Made by a program: the position numbers and the translations under genes. From Actinokineospora enzanensis DSM 44649 (GTDB taxonomy: Bacteria; Actinomycetota; Actinomycetes; Mycobacteriales; Pseudonocardiaceae), in the NCBI RefSeq assembly GCF_000374445.1, contig NZ_KB894409.1:170674-234673 (forward strand): 64,000 nucleotides of DNA, read 5' to 3'. Shown in pieces: positions 49,303 through 57,635 of this stretch. The notes under the pieces are model-generated. The model did not search any database. It was not told the DNA's origin and saw nothing but the letters and a program-made list of their open reading frames with translations. Numbering within the stretch: position 1 is the stretch's first letter; each line of letters begins with the position of its first letter.

Positions 49303-50205
49303 ATGGACGCGCCCCTGCACGGCGAACCCACACCTGAACAGACACCCGGACACGACGGCAAGGTCAGCCGCAAGGCTGTCCTGCGGGCCGCCATCGCCGC
49401 CGGTGTCGCGGCCCCGATCGCGCTGGTCGGCGTACCCGCGCTGGCCCGCACCAAGGCCGAGGACGCCGCCAACGGCACCCTCCTGGAGCTCACCCCGGAC
49501 TGCAACGACGGCGACTCGCCGACCATCGAGCAGACCGAGGGCCCGTACTTCAAGCCGGGCTCCCCGGAGCGCGGTTCGATCGTGGAGCCCGGCTACCCGG
49601 GCACCGCGCTGACCGTCAGCGGCTACGTGTTCGGCCGCCAGTGCCAGCCGCTCGCCCACGTCCTGCTGGACTTCTGGCAGGCCGACAACGGCGGCAACTA
49701 CGACAACACCACCTACCGCTACCGCGGCCACCAGTACACCGACGCCAGCGGCAAGTTCACCCTGACCACGATCGTGCCCGGCCTCTACCCCGGCCGCACC
49801 CGGCACATCCACGTCAAGCTGCAGAACGCGAACGGCCGGATCGTCACCACCCAGCTGTACTTCCCGGGCGAGCCGCGCAACAACACCGACACCATCTACG
49901 ACCCCCGGCTGCTGATGAACGTGCAGACCGTGGGCAACGGCAAGACGGCGTCCTACGACTTCGTGCTGAACGTCAACGGGACCCCGCCGACCACCACCAC
50001 CACGACCCGCCCCACGGGTCCGACCAGCACCACCAACCCGACCACGACCACCGCACCGCCGAGCGGCACCTGGGCCGCGGGCACCAACTACGCGGCGGGC
50101 GCCAAGGTCAGCTACGGCGGCGTGAACTACGTCTGCCTGCAGGGCCACCAGGCCCAGCCGGGCTGGGAGCCGCCGAACGTGCCCGCTCTCTGGCGCGTGG
50201 CCTAG
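49303..50205 (+). CDS. Secreted intradiol ring-cleavage dioxygenase with C-terminal carbohydrate-binding module
   Basis: A 300-residue exported enzyme. An N-terminal export signal with a Tat-like VSRKAVLRAAIAAG core is followed by an intradiol dioxygenase domain (about 60-220): TEGPYFKPGS, YRYRGHQYTD and RTRHIHVKLQ, which supply the Tyr and His ligands of Fe(III). A Thr/Pro-rich linker (about 228-250) leads to a CBM5/12-type module (WAAGTNYAAGAKVSYGGVNYVC to PALWRVA). Streptomyces SACTE_2871 has this same layout and oxidises catechols outside the cell while bound to plant material. Role in lignin-related aromatics is inferred. Confidence 0.9.
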   Translation: MDAPLHGEPTPEQTPGHDGKVSRKAVLRAAIAAGVAAPIALVGVPALARTKAEDAANGTLLELTPDCNDGDSPTIEQTEGPYFKPGSPERGSIVEPGYPGTALTVSGYVFGRQCQPLAHVLLDFWQADNGGNYDNTTYRYRGHQYTDASGKFTLTTIVPGLYPGRTRHIHVKLQNANGRIVTTQLYFPGEPRNNTDTIYDPRLLMNVQTVGNGKTASYDFVLNVNGTPPTTTTTTRPTGPTSTTNPTTTTAPPSGTWAAGTNYAAGAKVSYGGVNYVCLQGHQAQPGWEPPNVPALWRVA

Positions 50206-50360
50206 TCGACACGGTCTGGCCTTCGCCGAGTCCGGCGGCTGCTGACGCCGACAGAGCAGGTCAGACGGGCTTACCGCCCCCGGTGGCCCTGTGCCGGGGA
50301 GGAGTCCACCGCGTGCCCCCGTCGCGATCCGTCCAGGTCGCTGCGGGGGCACCGGCCCGT

Positions 50361-50939
50361 TCAGGCGGGCCCGACGAGCGCCCGTTCGAACTGGACGGCC
50401 AGCACGTCGAACTCGCCGACCATGGCGGCCACGCAGCCCGCCAGGTAGCCCGCCCGGTCCAGGCGGGCGAAGTCCAGGCGCCAGCCCGCGAACAGCGCGA
50501 GCTGGCGGAAGAAGGCCCGCTGCGCGCGACCGTTGCCCTCGCGGAACGGGTGCACGGCGTTGACCTCGGCGAAGAAGTAGGTGAACCGCGCCAGGAAGGC
50601 CGCCGGGTCCAGACCGGACAGCAGGCGCTCGGCGCGCAGTTTCGCGAACAGGTCGTCCAGCGCGGGTTCGACGTGCCGCCAATGCGCGAAAGGCGAGTCG
50701 CCGCGGGAAATATCGACCAGGCGGGGTTTGCCTGCCCAGTCGTAGATGTCGCCGAACAGGTGCCGGTGGAATGCGCGCAGATGCGCGGTGTCGTAGCCGC
50801 CGGGTAAGGGTAAGCGCTTTAATTCTTCATCGCGAAGATAGGCGAGGTCCCGTTCGGCGTCAGCCAGCGTGGTGGCGTCGGTGAAACCATGGATGTTGCG
50901 CAGCACGCCGGTTTCGGGGTCCAGATAGGGGTCGGTCAC
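50361..50939 (-). CDS. Fic-domain toxin, partner of PanA antitoxin
   Basis: A 192-residue Fic protein with the full motif HPFREGNGRAQR (130-141), so it should move AMP or another nucleotide part onto a target protein. An N-terminal flap region (IYDWAGKPRLVDISRGDSPFA) binds the target. It lies 37 bases downstream of the PanA-domain gene in one operon; Panacea-domain proteins are known antitoxins for several toxin types (PanAT systems). The GTG start at 50939 lies close after the partner. Confidence 0.88.
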   Translation of the reverse strand: MTDPYLDPETGVLRNIHGFTDATTLADAERDLAYLRDEELKRLPLPGGYDTAHLRAFHRHLFGDIYDWAGKPRLVDISRGDSPFAHWRHVEPALDDLFAKLRAERLLSGLDPAAFLARFTYFFAEVNAVHPFREGNGRAQRAFFRQLALFAGWRLDFARLDRAGYLAGCVAAMVGEFDVLAVQFERALVGPA

Positions 50940-50976
50940 GCGATACCCGTGTTCTGTTGTCGCTCGGTCCGGTGGA

Positions 50977-51567
50977 TCAGGTGCCGAGGAGCTCCCGCAG
51001 GCGCCGCTGGACAGCCTCGTCGGTGCTGAGCGCGCCGTCGGCGACCTCGCGGGCGGCGGCGGTCGCGGCCGGGGAGACCGTCAGGCCCTCCAGCCGGGTG
51101 TTCGCCTCCGCCTCCGCGGCGGCCGTGGCCGGGTCGGCCATCAACCGGCCGAAGAACCGGGCCATCACCGCCTCGGACAGCCGGGCCCGGCTGGGCGCGT
51201 GGTCCGGCAGGTCGCCGCGGGCGGCCCGCCAGGGTTCCTCCTCGTGCGTCATCGCGCTGAGCTGGTGGCGGTCGAAGCCGCCGTAGCGGGCCACCACCGT
51301 GTCGACCAGCTCGCCGTCCGCCTCGGACAGCGCTCCGGGATCACCCCCTGGCCAGTCGGCCACCTCCCGGCTGCCCTCGTGGCGCCGGTAGACCTCGGGC
51401 ACCACCGGCCCGGCCCGCCAGGCCTCGATCCGGTCGGGGAACAGCGGCTCGCCGAACCGCCCCAGGTGCCAGCCCTGCACGTAGTAGAGGAGTTTCTGCA
51501 GCTTCATCGGCGACTCGGGACCCGTGCGGGCCAGCACGGCCGCCGCCACATCGTGCACCGAGGCCAC
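50977..51567 (-). CDS. Panacea-domain (DUF4065/SocA-like) antitoxin
   Basis: A 196-residue protein with the Panacea/DUF4065 pattern (MKLQKLLYYVQGWHLGRFGEPLF to WRAGPVVPEVYRRHE near 20-65) and an extended Ala/Glu-rich helical C-terminus (about 150-196). In PanAT systems the Panacea domain neutralises the toxin directly. Encoded upstream of the Fic gene. GTG 51567 has GGAGGGAGCC upstream, and a CCCTG-GT-CAGGG repeat overlies its promoter. Confidence 0.85.
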   Translation of the reverse strand: MASVHDVAAAVLARTGPESPMKLQKLLYYVQGWHLGRFGEPLFPDRIEAWRAGPVVPEVYRRHEGSREVADWPGGDPGALSEADGELVDTVVARYGGFDRHQLSAMTHEEEPWRAARGDLPDHAPSRARLSEAVMARFFGRLMADPATAAAEAEANTRLEGLTVSPAATAAAREVADGALSTDEAVQRRLRELLGT

Positions 51568-51602
51568 CCCTGGCTCCCTCCGCCGTACCGCTGGACGACC
51601 CC

Positions 51603-51635
51603 ATCATACCGGCCCTGACCAGGGCATGTGGACAA
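51603..51635 (-). promoter_or_regulatory. PanA-Fic promoter with operator-like inverted repeat and DnaA-box-like 9-mer
   Basis: On the minus strand a perfect -10 TATGAT (51603-51608) is preceded by CCCTG-GT-CAGGG (51613-51624) in the -35/-10 spacer and by TTGTCCACA (51627-51635). The repeat is in the right place for repression by the antitoxin. Confidence 0.7.
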
Positions 51636-51744
51636 CTCGCCGCCCCGTCGAGCGCGGTGTCCTAACCTTGGGAAACCGGGCGCGGGGAGCGTTCCGGACG
51701 GGGCTCGCGGCGGTTGGGGCGGCGCGGGGAATGGGGAGGCGGCA

Positions 51745-52095
51745 ATGGGCGAGTCGGGCATGGGCGGTTCGGGCGGCTACCGCGGCGAGGAAGAGGCGTT
51801 CCACGCGTACACGGCGGGGGTGGCCCCGCTGGCCGAACGGCTGCGCGGGGTGGCCGACCGCGACCTGGACGGGCACGCGGGGTTCCACGAGCACGCGTTC
51901 TCCAGGATCGGCAGCGAGGTGGGGCTGGCGGACGCGCTGCGCACGGCCACCACCCGGCAGCTGCACGGGGTACGCGGGCTGGCCGACAGCATGGGCGGCA
52001 CGGCCGAGGCCGTGCGCAACACCTGGACGAACCTGTCCGGCACGGAGGACGACGCGGCCGCCGCGCTGCGCCGCGCGGCGGGTGAACCGTCGTGA
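51745..52095 (+). CDS. Type VII secretion-associated helical protein (WXG100-like)
   Basis: A 116-residue helical protein without signal peptide. Length, two-helix character with Ala/Leu heptads, a central turn and a late NTWTNLSGTEDD segment resemble WXG100/ESX substrates, though no exact WxG turn is present. ATG 51745 has GGGGAGGCGG upstream. Its stop overlaps the start of the next gene by four bases, so the two are co-translated and may be secreted as a pair. Confidence 0.72.
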   Translation: MGESGMGGSGGYRGEEEAFHAYTAGVAPLAERLRGVADRDLDGHAGFHEHAFSRIGSEVGLADALRTATTRQLHGVRGLADSMGGTAEAVRNTWTNLSGTEDDAAAALRRAAGEPS

Positions 52096-53204
52096 ATCCC
52101 GGGGTGCGCGATCTGCTGGACCCGATGGTCCAGCCCGCCGCGACCGCGCAGCGGCACCTGGCCACCGACGACGACGCCATCGACAGCCTGGGCCGGGCGC
52201 ACGCGGGCGTCACGAACACGCTGGCCACGCTCGACCAGGACGCGTCCCGGCACGCGGCCACCCTGCGCGAGGGCTGGTCCGGGCAGAGCTCGCTGCGCCA
52301 CCAGCAGGATGTCACCGCGCAGCAGGCCACCGGCGCCGACCTGGGCCAGTACAGCGCCAACGTGCAACAGGCGGTGCGCGAGGCGAGCGACATCCTCAAG
52401 GTGGGCCAGAAGGTCAACCAGGACCAGATCGACGAGTTCCACCGGAAGGCCGCGGAGCTGTTACAGGCCGCGGCGGCGCTGCGGCAGGCGGGCGACCCGG
52501 CGGGTGCGCAGCAGAAGCTCACCGAGCTGGCCCGCTACGCCGCCCAGCTCACCGGCGACACCTCCACCAACCTGGAGTCGGTGATGACCCAGCTCACCGG
52601 GGTCGTCACCCGGCTGAGCGGAGACAGCGGGTCCACATCGGCCGCGTCGGCCTCGGCGCCGCCAGCACCCGCCGCCTACACCCAGCGCAATAGCGGGGGT
52701 GGTGGCGGAGGCGGAGGTGGCGGGGGCGGCTTCCACGGCGGCGGGGGTGGTGGCGGCGCGGTCACCAAGCGCAGGTTGCCGATGGCGATCCCGCCGCAGC
52801 CGGGCACCGGCGTGGCGGTCAACCTGCCCGACGGCAGCACCGTGCAGGCGCCCAACGAGACCGCCGCCCGCGCCGTGCGCGCCGCGCTGGGCCAGCTCGG
52901 CGTGCCCTACGTGTGGGGCGGCACCACCCCGGGCGTGGGGCTCGACTGCAGCGGCCTCACCCAGTACGCCTACGGCGAGGGCGGCCTGGAGCTGCCGCGC
53001 ACCTCGCGGGAGCAGGACATCGGCGCCGAGGTGCCGTCGGCCGACCAGCTGCTGCCCGGCGACCTGGTGTGTTGGGAGGGGCATGTGGCGATGTACATCG
53101 GCAACGGGCAGATCGTCGAGGCGGGCGACCCGGTGCAGGTCGGGCCGCTGCGCACGACCAACATGGGGATGCCCTTCGTGGGCTTCTTCCGCCCGACGGG
53201 TTGA
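52092..53204 (+). CDS. WXG100-like protein fused to an NlpC/P60 endopeptidase
   Basis: A 370-residue protein. A helical WXG100-like part (about 15-180) holds the turn Trp62-Ser-Gly64. A Gly-rich linker of about 22 residues follows (201-222), then an NlpC/P60 domain (about 255-370) with catalytic Cys286 (LDCSGLTQYAY) and His331 (GHVAMYIG). It would cleave peptide cross-links in peptidoglycan. There is no Sec signal peptide, so export by an ESX-type machine is the likely route. It is between the WXG-like gene and two YbaB-like genes. Confidence 0.88.
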   Translation: MNPGVRDLLDPMVQPAATAQRHLATDDDAIDSLGRAHAGVTNTLATLDQDASRHAATLREGWSGQSSLRHQQDVTAQQATGADLGQYSANVQQAVREASDILKVGQKVNQDQIDEFHRKAAELLQAAAALRQAGDPAGAQQKLTELARYAAQLTGDTSTNLESVMTQLTGVVTRLSGDSGSTSAASASAPPAPAAYTQRNSGGGGGGGGGGGGFHGGGGGGGAVTKRRLPMAIPPQPGTGVAVNLPDGSTVQAPNETAARAVRAALGQLGVPYVWGGTTPGVGLDCSGLTQYAYGEGGLELPRTSREQDIGAEVPSADQLLPGDLVCWEGHVAMYIGNGQIVEAGDPVQVGPLRTTNMGMPFVGFFRPTG

Positions 53205-53244
53205 CCGGGCACGGGCCGGGTAGGACGAACTGGGAGGCGAGCGC

Positions 53245-53670
53245 GTGGAGATCGATGTCGAGTACGAGGCCGAGCAGGTGGTGCGGCGGGTCGACCGGGT
53301 GGCCGAGGAGGCGCGCGAGCGCGTCGAGCGGCTCGGCCCGGTGGTCGGCCGCGCGACCAGCGGTGACGGCTCGGTCTCGGTCGTCGTGCGCCCTGGCGGG
53401 CTGCTCTCCGAGGTCAAGCTGACCGCCGCCGCGCTCGACGCCGGGGCGGACGCGCTCGCCGCGCAGGTCATGGCCGTGGCCGAGCGCGCCACCCGGCGCG
53501 CCGGGGCGAACATGCACCGCACGCTGGCGCCCGTGCTGGGTCCGGAGGGCGAGAAGCACCTCAGCTCGCTCGGCTACGAGCCCGCCCCCGAGGACCCGGC
53601 CGACACGCCGGAGAACGCCGTCTTCGACGCCCCGCTGGGCGCCCGGCCGCCGAAGCGGGGGTCCAGATGA
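53245..53670 (+). CDS. YbaB/EbfC-family protein
   Basis: A 141-residue protein of the YbaB/EbfC nucleoid-associated fold: an N-terminal helix and the beta sheet TSGDGSVSVVVRPGGLLSEVKLTAAAL, then a helix to about 105. The tail is Pro/Asp-rich. In ESX-associated clusters such proteins are often encoded with WXG100 genes, where their job is unclear (chaperone or DNA binding). GTG 53245 follows GGGAGGCGAGCGC. It overlaps the next gene by four bases. Confidence 0.82.
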   Translation: MEIDVEYEAEQVVRRVDRVAEEARERVERLGPVVGRATSGDGSVSVVVRPGGLLSEVKLTAAALDAGADALAAQVMAVAERATRRAGANMHRTLAPVLGPEGEKHLSSLGYEPAPEDPADTPENAVFDAPLGARPPKRGSR

Positions 53671-54317
53671 CCGAGCGGGAGCCGGTGGAGCGCAGCACCC
53701 GGCAGCTCATCGCCGACGGCCGGGCCCGGCAGGAGGCGCTGGCGTCGGTGGACACCGTGCTGGCCGAGGTGCGCGGCACGGCGTACGACAACCACGGCAG
53801 CATCAAGGTCACCGTGGACGGCCGCGGCAAGCTGCTGGAGCTGTGGCTGCGCCCGGACGCGGTGCGCTGGGGCCCGGAACAGCTGGGCCGGTTGATCGTC
53901 CTGGTGGCCGAGGCGGCCATGGACCAGGCCACCCAGGCGGGCTACAACCGGCTGGCCCCGCTGCTCGGCGACTCGATGACCTACGCGATCGAGATGCTGT
54001 CCGGTCGAGCGGCGCCCGCGCGCCGTGATACCGGCCCCGGCATCACGGCCGAGGAGTTCCAGCGCAGACGCGACGAGCGGATGCACGCGCATGGCGGTGC
54101 GAGCACACTGTCCCAACCGGACTGGACCACCCGGTCCGACACCGCGCCTTCGGTTGCCGGACAAGGCAACCCGTTACCCGGCGCGGGGTCGTCCCGACCG
54201 GCCGATGGCAACGGCACCGGCCCGGCGCGAGTGGGCCGCGACACGGTCGAAAACGACGGTTTCGATCCCGACGACCCACTCTCCTTCGACCTGTCCTCCC
54301 TACGTTCCGACCGGTGA
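53667..54317 (+). CDS. YbaB/EbfC-family protein with long disordered tail
   Basis: A 216-residue second YbaB-like protein: RGTAYDNHGSIKVTVDGRGKLLELWL marks the sheet and the LIVLVAEAAMDQATQAGYNRLAPLL helix follows. From about 120 the sequence is low-complexity (Ser, Pro, Gly, Asp), ending in an acidic DPDDPLSFDLSSLRSDR. It closes a four-gene unit with the WXG-like and NlpC/P60 genes. The tail could be a recognition or export signal; this is open. Confidence 0.8.
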   Translation: MTEREPVERSTRQLIADGRARQEALASVDTVLAEVRGTAYDNHGSIKVTVDGRGKLLELWLRPDAVRWGPEQLGRLIVLVAEAAMDQATQAGYNRLAPLLGDSMTYAIEMLSGRAAPARRDTGPGITAEEFQRRRDERMHAHGGASTLSQPDWTTRSDTAPSVAGQGNPLPGAGSSRPADGNGTGPARVGRDTVENDGFDPDDPLSFDLSSLRSDR

Positions 54318-54403
54318 TCCGCACCCCGTAGGCTGCCGTCGCGCCACGCGTTGTCCGCGGGGCGCGACGTACGCCGATGGCTGCGCGACCAGGAGGACCT
54401 CCA

Positions 54404-55639
54404 ATGGCCCAGGACATCGTCCCGATCGAGTTGGGGCTGCCCCAGGGTGACGTCGTCACGCTGTGGGCACCGCGGTGGCGGGAAGACGGTGAGGAGTGGG
54501 AGGCGTTCCTCGGCCACGAGGACGACCTCTACGCGTTCCCCGACGCCGCGCACCTGGCGGCGTTCGTGCGGACCACCGAGGAACACGACCTGTCCGACCA
54601 CCCGGCCTGGCACCTGGTGCCCGCGCTGTCGGTGGCCGAGCTGATGCCGGACGAGGCCCACCAGTACGACCTGGTCGGCGTGCCGGAGCTGGTCGCCGAG
54701 GAACCGGACACCTGGACGGTCAACGAGCTGGCCGACATCATCACCATCGTCCGCGCGCTCGCCGACGTGTGCGAGCTGGACGAGGTGCACGAGGTCCTCA
54801 ACGCCACCGACGGCTTCGCCGTGCTGGAGCAGGGCACCTTCCCGTTCACCGGCCGGGACGGCGAACGCCTGTGGACCGACATGGCCGAGACCATCTCCGA
54901 ACGCTGGGACGAGGTCCTCGACGCCCTCGACTCGGTCATCGCCGTCCCCGACGTGGACGAGGCCGCGCTGGAGAAGAGCGCCGAGGAGCTCGTCGCCTTC
55001 CACGCCGAGGCCGCCGAGTCCGCCGACGCGGAGGACGCCGACGACCTGGAGGCCGAGGAGCCCGAGGCCGAGGAAACCGGCCCGGTCGGCTTCTGGGCCG
55101 AGGTCGGCATCGACCCCATCAAGATCATCACCGACGGCGCCGAGTACTACACGCTGCGCTGCTACCTCGACGACGAACCGGTCTTCCTGGGCACCGCGGG
55201 CAAGATCGACGTCGCCACCTCGCCGCGCGCCCTGGCCAAGTACCTGGCCACCGAGGACCTGTCCGACAACGACCTCACCGAGGTCTCCACCTGGTCCGAT
55301 GTCGCCGCCAAGGCCACCGACGGCAGCCTCGACCTGGCCGTCGACACCGACAACACCTACGTGCTGCAGGGCCTGACCGACGACCTCGGCGAGGGCGTCG
55401 ACGCCGTCGACCCGGTCCAGCTCGACCTCGCCGTCGAACTCCTCACCGACGCCGCCGACTGGGCAGGCGACGAATCGGTGGCTGAGGCCCTCAACCAGTC
55501 CGAAAGCCTGGGCTGGCTGGTCAGCTTCATCCTGGCCCCCGACCCCACCCGGCTGGCCCCCAGCCCGCCGTTCGAAACCGAGTCCGCAGGCTGGGCCAAG
55601 CTCGTCCAAAACCTGGAAGACCGCCTGGTCACCCGCTAA
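54404..55639 (+). CDS. Large acidic cytoplasmic protein of unknown function
   Basis: A 411-residue protein with strong net negative charge, including a Glu/Asp/Ala-rich middle (about 205-235). N-terminal (about 1-190) and C-terminal (about 238-400) halves look like separate globular parts with repeated aromatic-acidic patterns (FLGHEDDLYAFPDAAHLAAF; VFLGTAGKIDVATSPRAL), hinting at an internal duplication. No signal peptide or membrane segment. ATG 54404 has AGGAGG upstream and TAGGCT about 75 bases before. Family not recognised; common in related actinomycetes by memory. Confidence 0.78.
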   Translation: MAQDIVPIELGLPQGDVVTLWAPRWREDGEEWEAFLGHEDDLYAFPDAAHLAAFVRTTEEHDLSDHPAWHLVPALSVAELMPDEAHQYDLVGVPELVAEEPDTWTVNELADIITIVRALADVCELDEVHEVLNATDGFAVLEQGTFPFTGRDGERLWTDMAETISERWDEVLDALDSVIAVPDVDEAALEKSAEELVAFHAEAAESADAEDADDLEAEEPEAEETGPVGFWAEVGIDPIKIITDGAEYYTLRCYLDDEPVFLGTAGKIDVATSPRALAKYLATEDLSDNDLTEVSTWSDVAAKATDGSLDLAVDTDNTYVLQGLTDDLGEGVDAVDPVQLDLAVELLTDAADWAGDESVAEALNQSESLGWLVSFILAPDPTRLAPSPPFETESAGWAKLVQNLEDRLVTR

Positions 55640-56282
55640 CCACTCCTCGCGAACGGGGGAGGCCCGTCCACCGGGCCTCCCCCGTTCCGCGTTTCCAGCC
55701 CCGGCGCAACCTCCTGGCCGCCGCCACACCCGACCTTGCCCGTACCCGACCTCGTCCCCGCGGCCACCCCGCCTCGTCCCGCACCCGCGCTTCCCGACCT
55801 CAGCCGCCACGTCCACGAGGGCCGCCCCGGCAACGCCCAGTCCACGGAAACTCGCACCCCGGGCCGGCAGCCAGCCCCGACTCCCCCCGACGCCGAGTCC
55901 CTCGCCAACCCGTGACACCACCCCGCAGGCACCGTGCCCCCGGGCCGGTCAGCCCGGTCCAAGGCGGCCGGCCCCGGCTGCCCAAGGCCGAGGCCACCTG
56001 ACGCGAGTGGCTATCGGCATCGCGGCTCAGATCGACCGAGTGGCTGTCGGCACTGGCAACTTCTGACTGGCCGGAGGCGGAGCTGACTGTCACTGCTGTC
56101 TGCGCCGCGGCTGTCAGCGTCTAACCACCAGCCCGCGACGGTCGGCATCCTCGGCCCGCACGCACACTCCCGCCCCGCTCGCCCGCCACTGTTTCATTTG
56201 AGCGAACGAATTGATCAGAGTGCATAGTTCCGTATCCACAGCGCCCGGTCGGGCGAAGCTCTCGTCACCCGGTGCAGCTGAG
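55640..56282. other. Intergenic region between converging genes
   Basis: About 640 bases. After the terminator at 55651-55687 the sequence is C-rich with no supported gene; open frames on both strands lack ribosome sites. A Ser-codon-like simple stretch at 56000-56120 (repeated GTGGCTGTCGGC-like words) may be decayed sequence. No RNA gene seen. Confidence 0.5.
55651..55687 (+). terminator. Rho-independent-type terminator of the acidic-protein gene
   Basis: A perfect 16-bp stem (55651-55666 with 55672-55687) with a 5-base loop starts 11 bases after the stop codon. Confidence 0.88.
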
Positions 56283-57386
56283 TCACTCGCCCAGAAGCTT
56301 GGCGTAGCCCGGTTTGATGACGTTGTTGATGATGTCCAGTCGCTCTTCAAAGCCGATGAAGGCGGACTTCATCGCGTTGATGGTGAACCACCGAAGGTCC
56401 GCCCACCCGTACCCGAACGCGTCGCACAGGGCTGCCATCTCGCTGGATACCGTGCAGCCGCTCATCAGGCGGTTGTCCGTGTTGACCGTGACGCGGAAGC
56501 GGAGCTTGGTCAGCAGGCCGATCGGGTGTTCGGCGATCGAGGCCGCCGCGCCGGTCTGGAGGTTGGAGGTCGGGCACATTTCCAGCGGGATTCGCCGGTC
56601 GCGCACGTAGGACGCGAGCAATCCCAGTTCGACCTCGCCGTTCGCACCGACCTTGATGTCGTCGACGATCCGAACGCCGTGGCCCAGGCGCTCCGCGCCG
56701 CAGTGTTGGATTGCTTCCCAGATGGACGGCAGGCCGAATGCCTCGCCCGCGTGGATGGTGAAGTGGGCGTTCTCCCGGCGCAGGTACTCGAACGCGTCCA
56801 GGTTGCGGGTGGGCGGGAAGCCCGCCTCCGGCCCGGCGATGTCGAACCCGACCACGCCCGCGTCCCGGTAGCGCACCGCGAGTTCGGCGATTTCCAACGA
56901 GCGCGCGTTCTGGCGCATGGCACACAGCAGGGTTCCGATCCGGATCGTCCGCCCGGCCGCCGCCGCGCGGCGTTCGCCCTCGCGGAAGCCCGCCTGGACG
57001 GCCTCCACGATCGGGTCGAGGCCGAGGCCTCGTTCGGTGAACAGTTCCGGGGCGTACCGCACTTCGGCGTAGACGACTCCGTCCTCCGCCAGGTCCTCGG
57101 CGCATTCGGCCGCCACCCGAACGAGTGCATCTATGTCCTGCATGACACCGCACGTGTGCGCGAAGGTCTCCAGGTACCGGACCAGCGACCCCGAGTCGGC
57201 CGCCGCGCGAAACCACCTGCCGAGCTCCGCGACGTCCGTGGTCGGCAGGTCGCGGTAGCCGCTCGCCTCGGCGAGGTCGATCACCGTGCCGGGGCGCAGA
57301 CCGCCGTCGAGGTGGTCGTGCAGCAGCACTTTCGGCGCGCTGCGAATGGTGTCCAGACTGACCGGCGCGGCCGCGGGAATCGACAT
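56283..57386 (-). CDS. add: Adenosine deaminase
   Basis: A 367-residue zinc hydrolase of the ADA family. Metal and catalytic residues are in place: His23 and His25 (LLHDHLDGG), His211 and catalytic Glu214 (HAGE), and Asp303 (VNTDNRLMS). It turns adenosine and deoxyadenosine into inosine forms, which the PNP gene at 30.8 kb can then split. TACCGT lies 7 bases before ATG 57386, so the start is taken as leaderless; the upstream ATG at 57407 lies before the -10. Confidence 0.95.
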   Translation of the reverse strand: MSIPAAAPVSLDTIRSAPKVLLHDHLDGGLRPGTVIDLAEASGYRDLPTTDVAELGRWFRAAADSGSLVRYLETFAHTCGVMQDIDALVRVAAECAEDLAEDGVVYAEVRYAPELFTERGLGLDPIVEAVQAGFREGERRAAAAGRTIRIGTLLCAMRQNARSLEIAELAVRYRDAGVVGFDIAGPEAGFPPTRNLDAFEYLRRENAHFTIHAGEAFGLPSIWEAIQHCGAERLGHGVRIVDDIKVGANGEVELGLLASYVRDRRIPLEMCPTSNLQTGAAASIAEHPIGLLTKLRFRVTVNTDNRLMSGCTVSSEMAALCDAFGYGWADLRWFTINAMKSAFIGFEERLDIINNVIKPGYAKLLGE

Positions 57387-57635
57387 GGGCACCACGGTAC
57401 CCAGCACCGAGGCGCCACCCGATCGGGTAGCTGGGTGGTCACGTAAGGTGTGTTGAGAGCACGGGATACCGCTGGATGGCCGTCCACCAAACGGATTAAT
57501 CTGGCGTGTCCGGACCGACGACTGAGCAACGGGTGGTGTATGGACGCCTTCTGGGACTGGCTAGGCTCCCCTGCGTCCGCTCCGTCTCCCGCACCACCGA
57601 CTCCCTCTCCCCTCCCCAGGACGAAGGTCACCTCC

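Noticed and set aside
52699..52760. G-rich stretch in the NlpC/P60 gene as a second quadruplex microsatellite
   Set aside because: It encodes the in-frame Gly linker between two clear domains, so coding explains it.
53981..55921. Long minus-strand Gly/Val-rich open frame over the acidic protein gene
   Set aside because: Mirror of the acidic codons (GAC/GAG read as GTC/CTC); no ribosome site.
56225..56282. GTATCCACAG near 56233 as another copy of the intergenic element
   Set aside because: Only the box is similar; the downstream parts of the element are absent.
57540..57635. Upstream ATG extension of the coiled-coil protein ([12 protein letters not shown]...)
   Set aside because: Codon third positions are not GC-rich here and a TAGGCT -10 candidate lies inside; GTG 57636 is preferred, though not proven.
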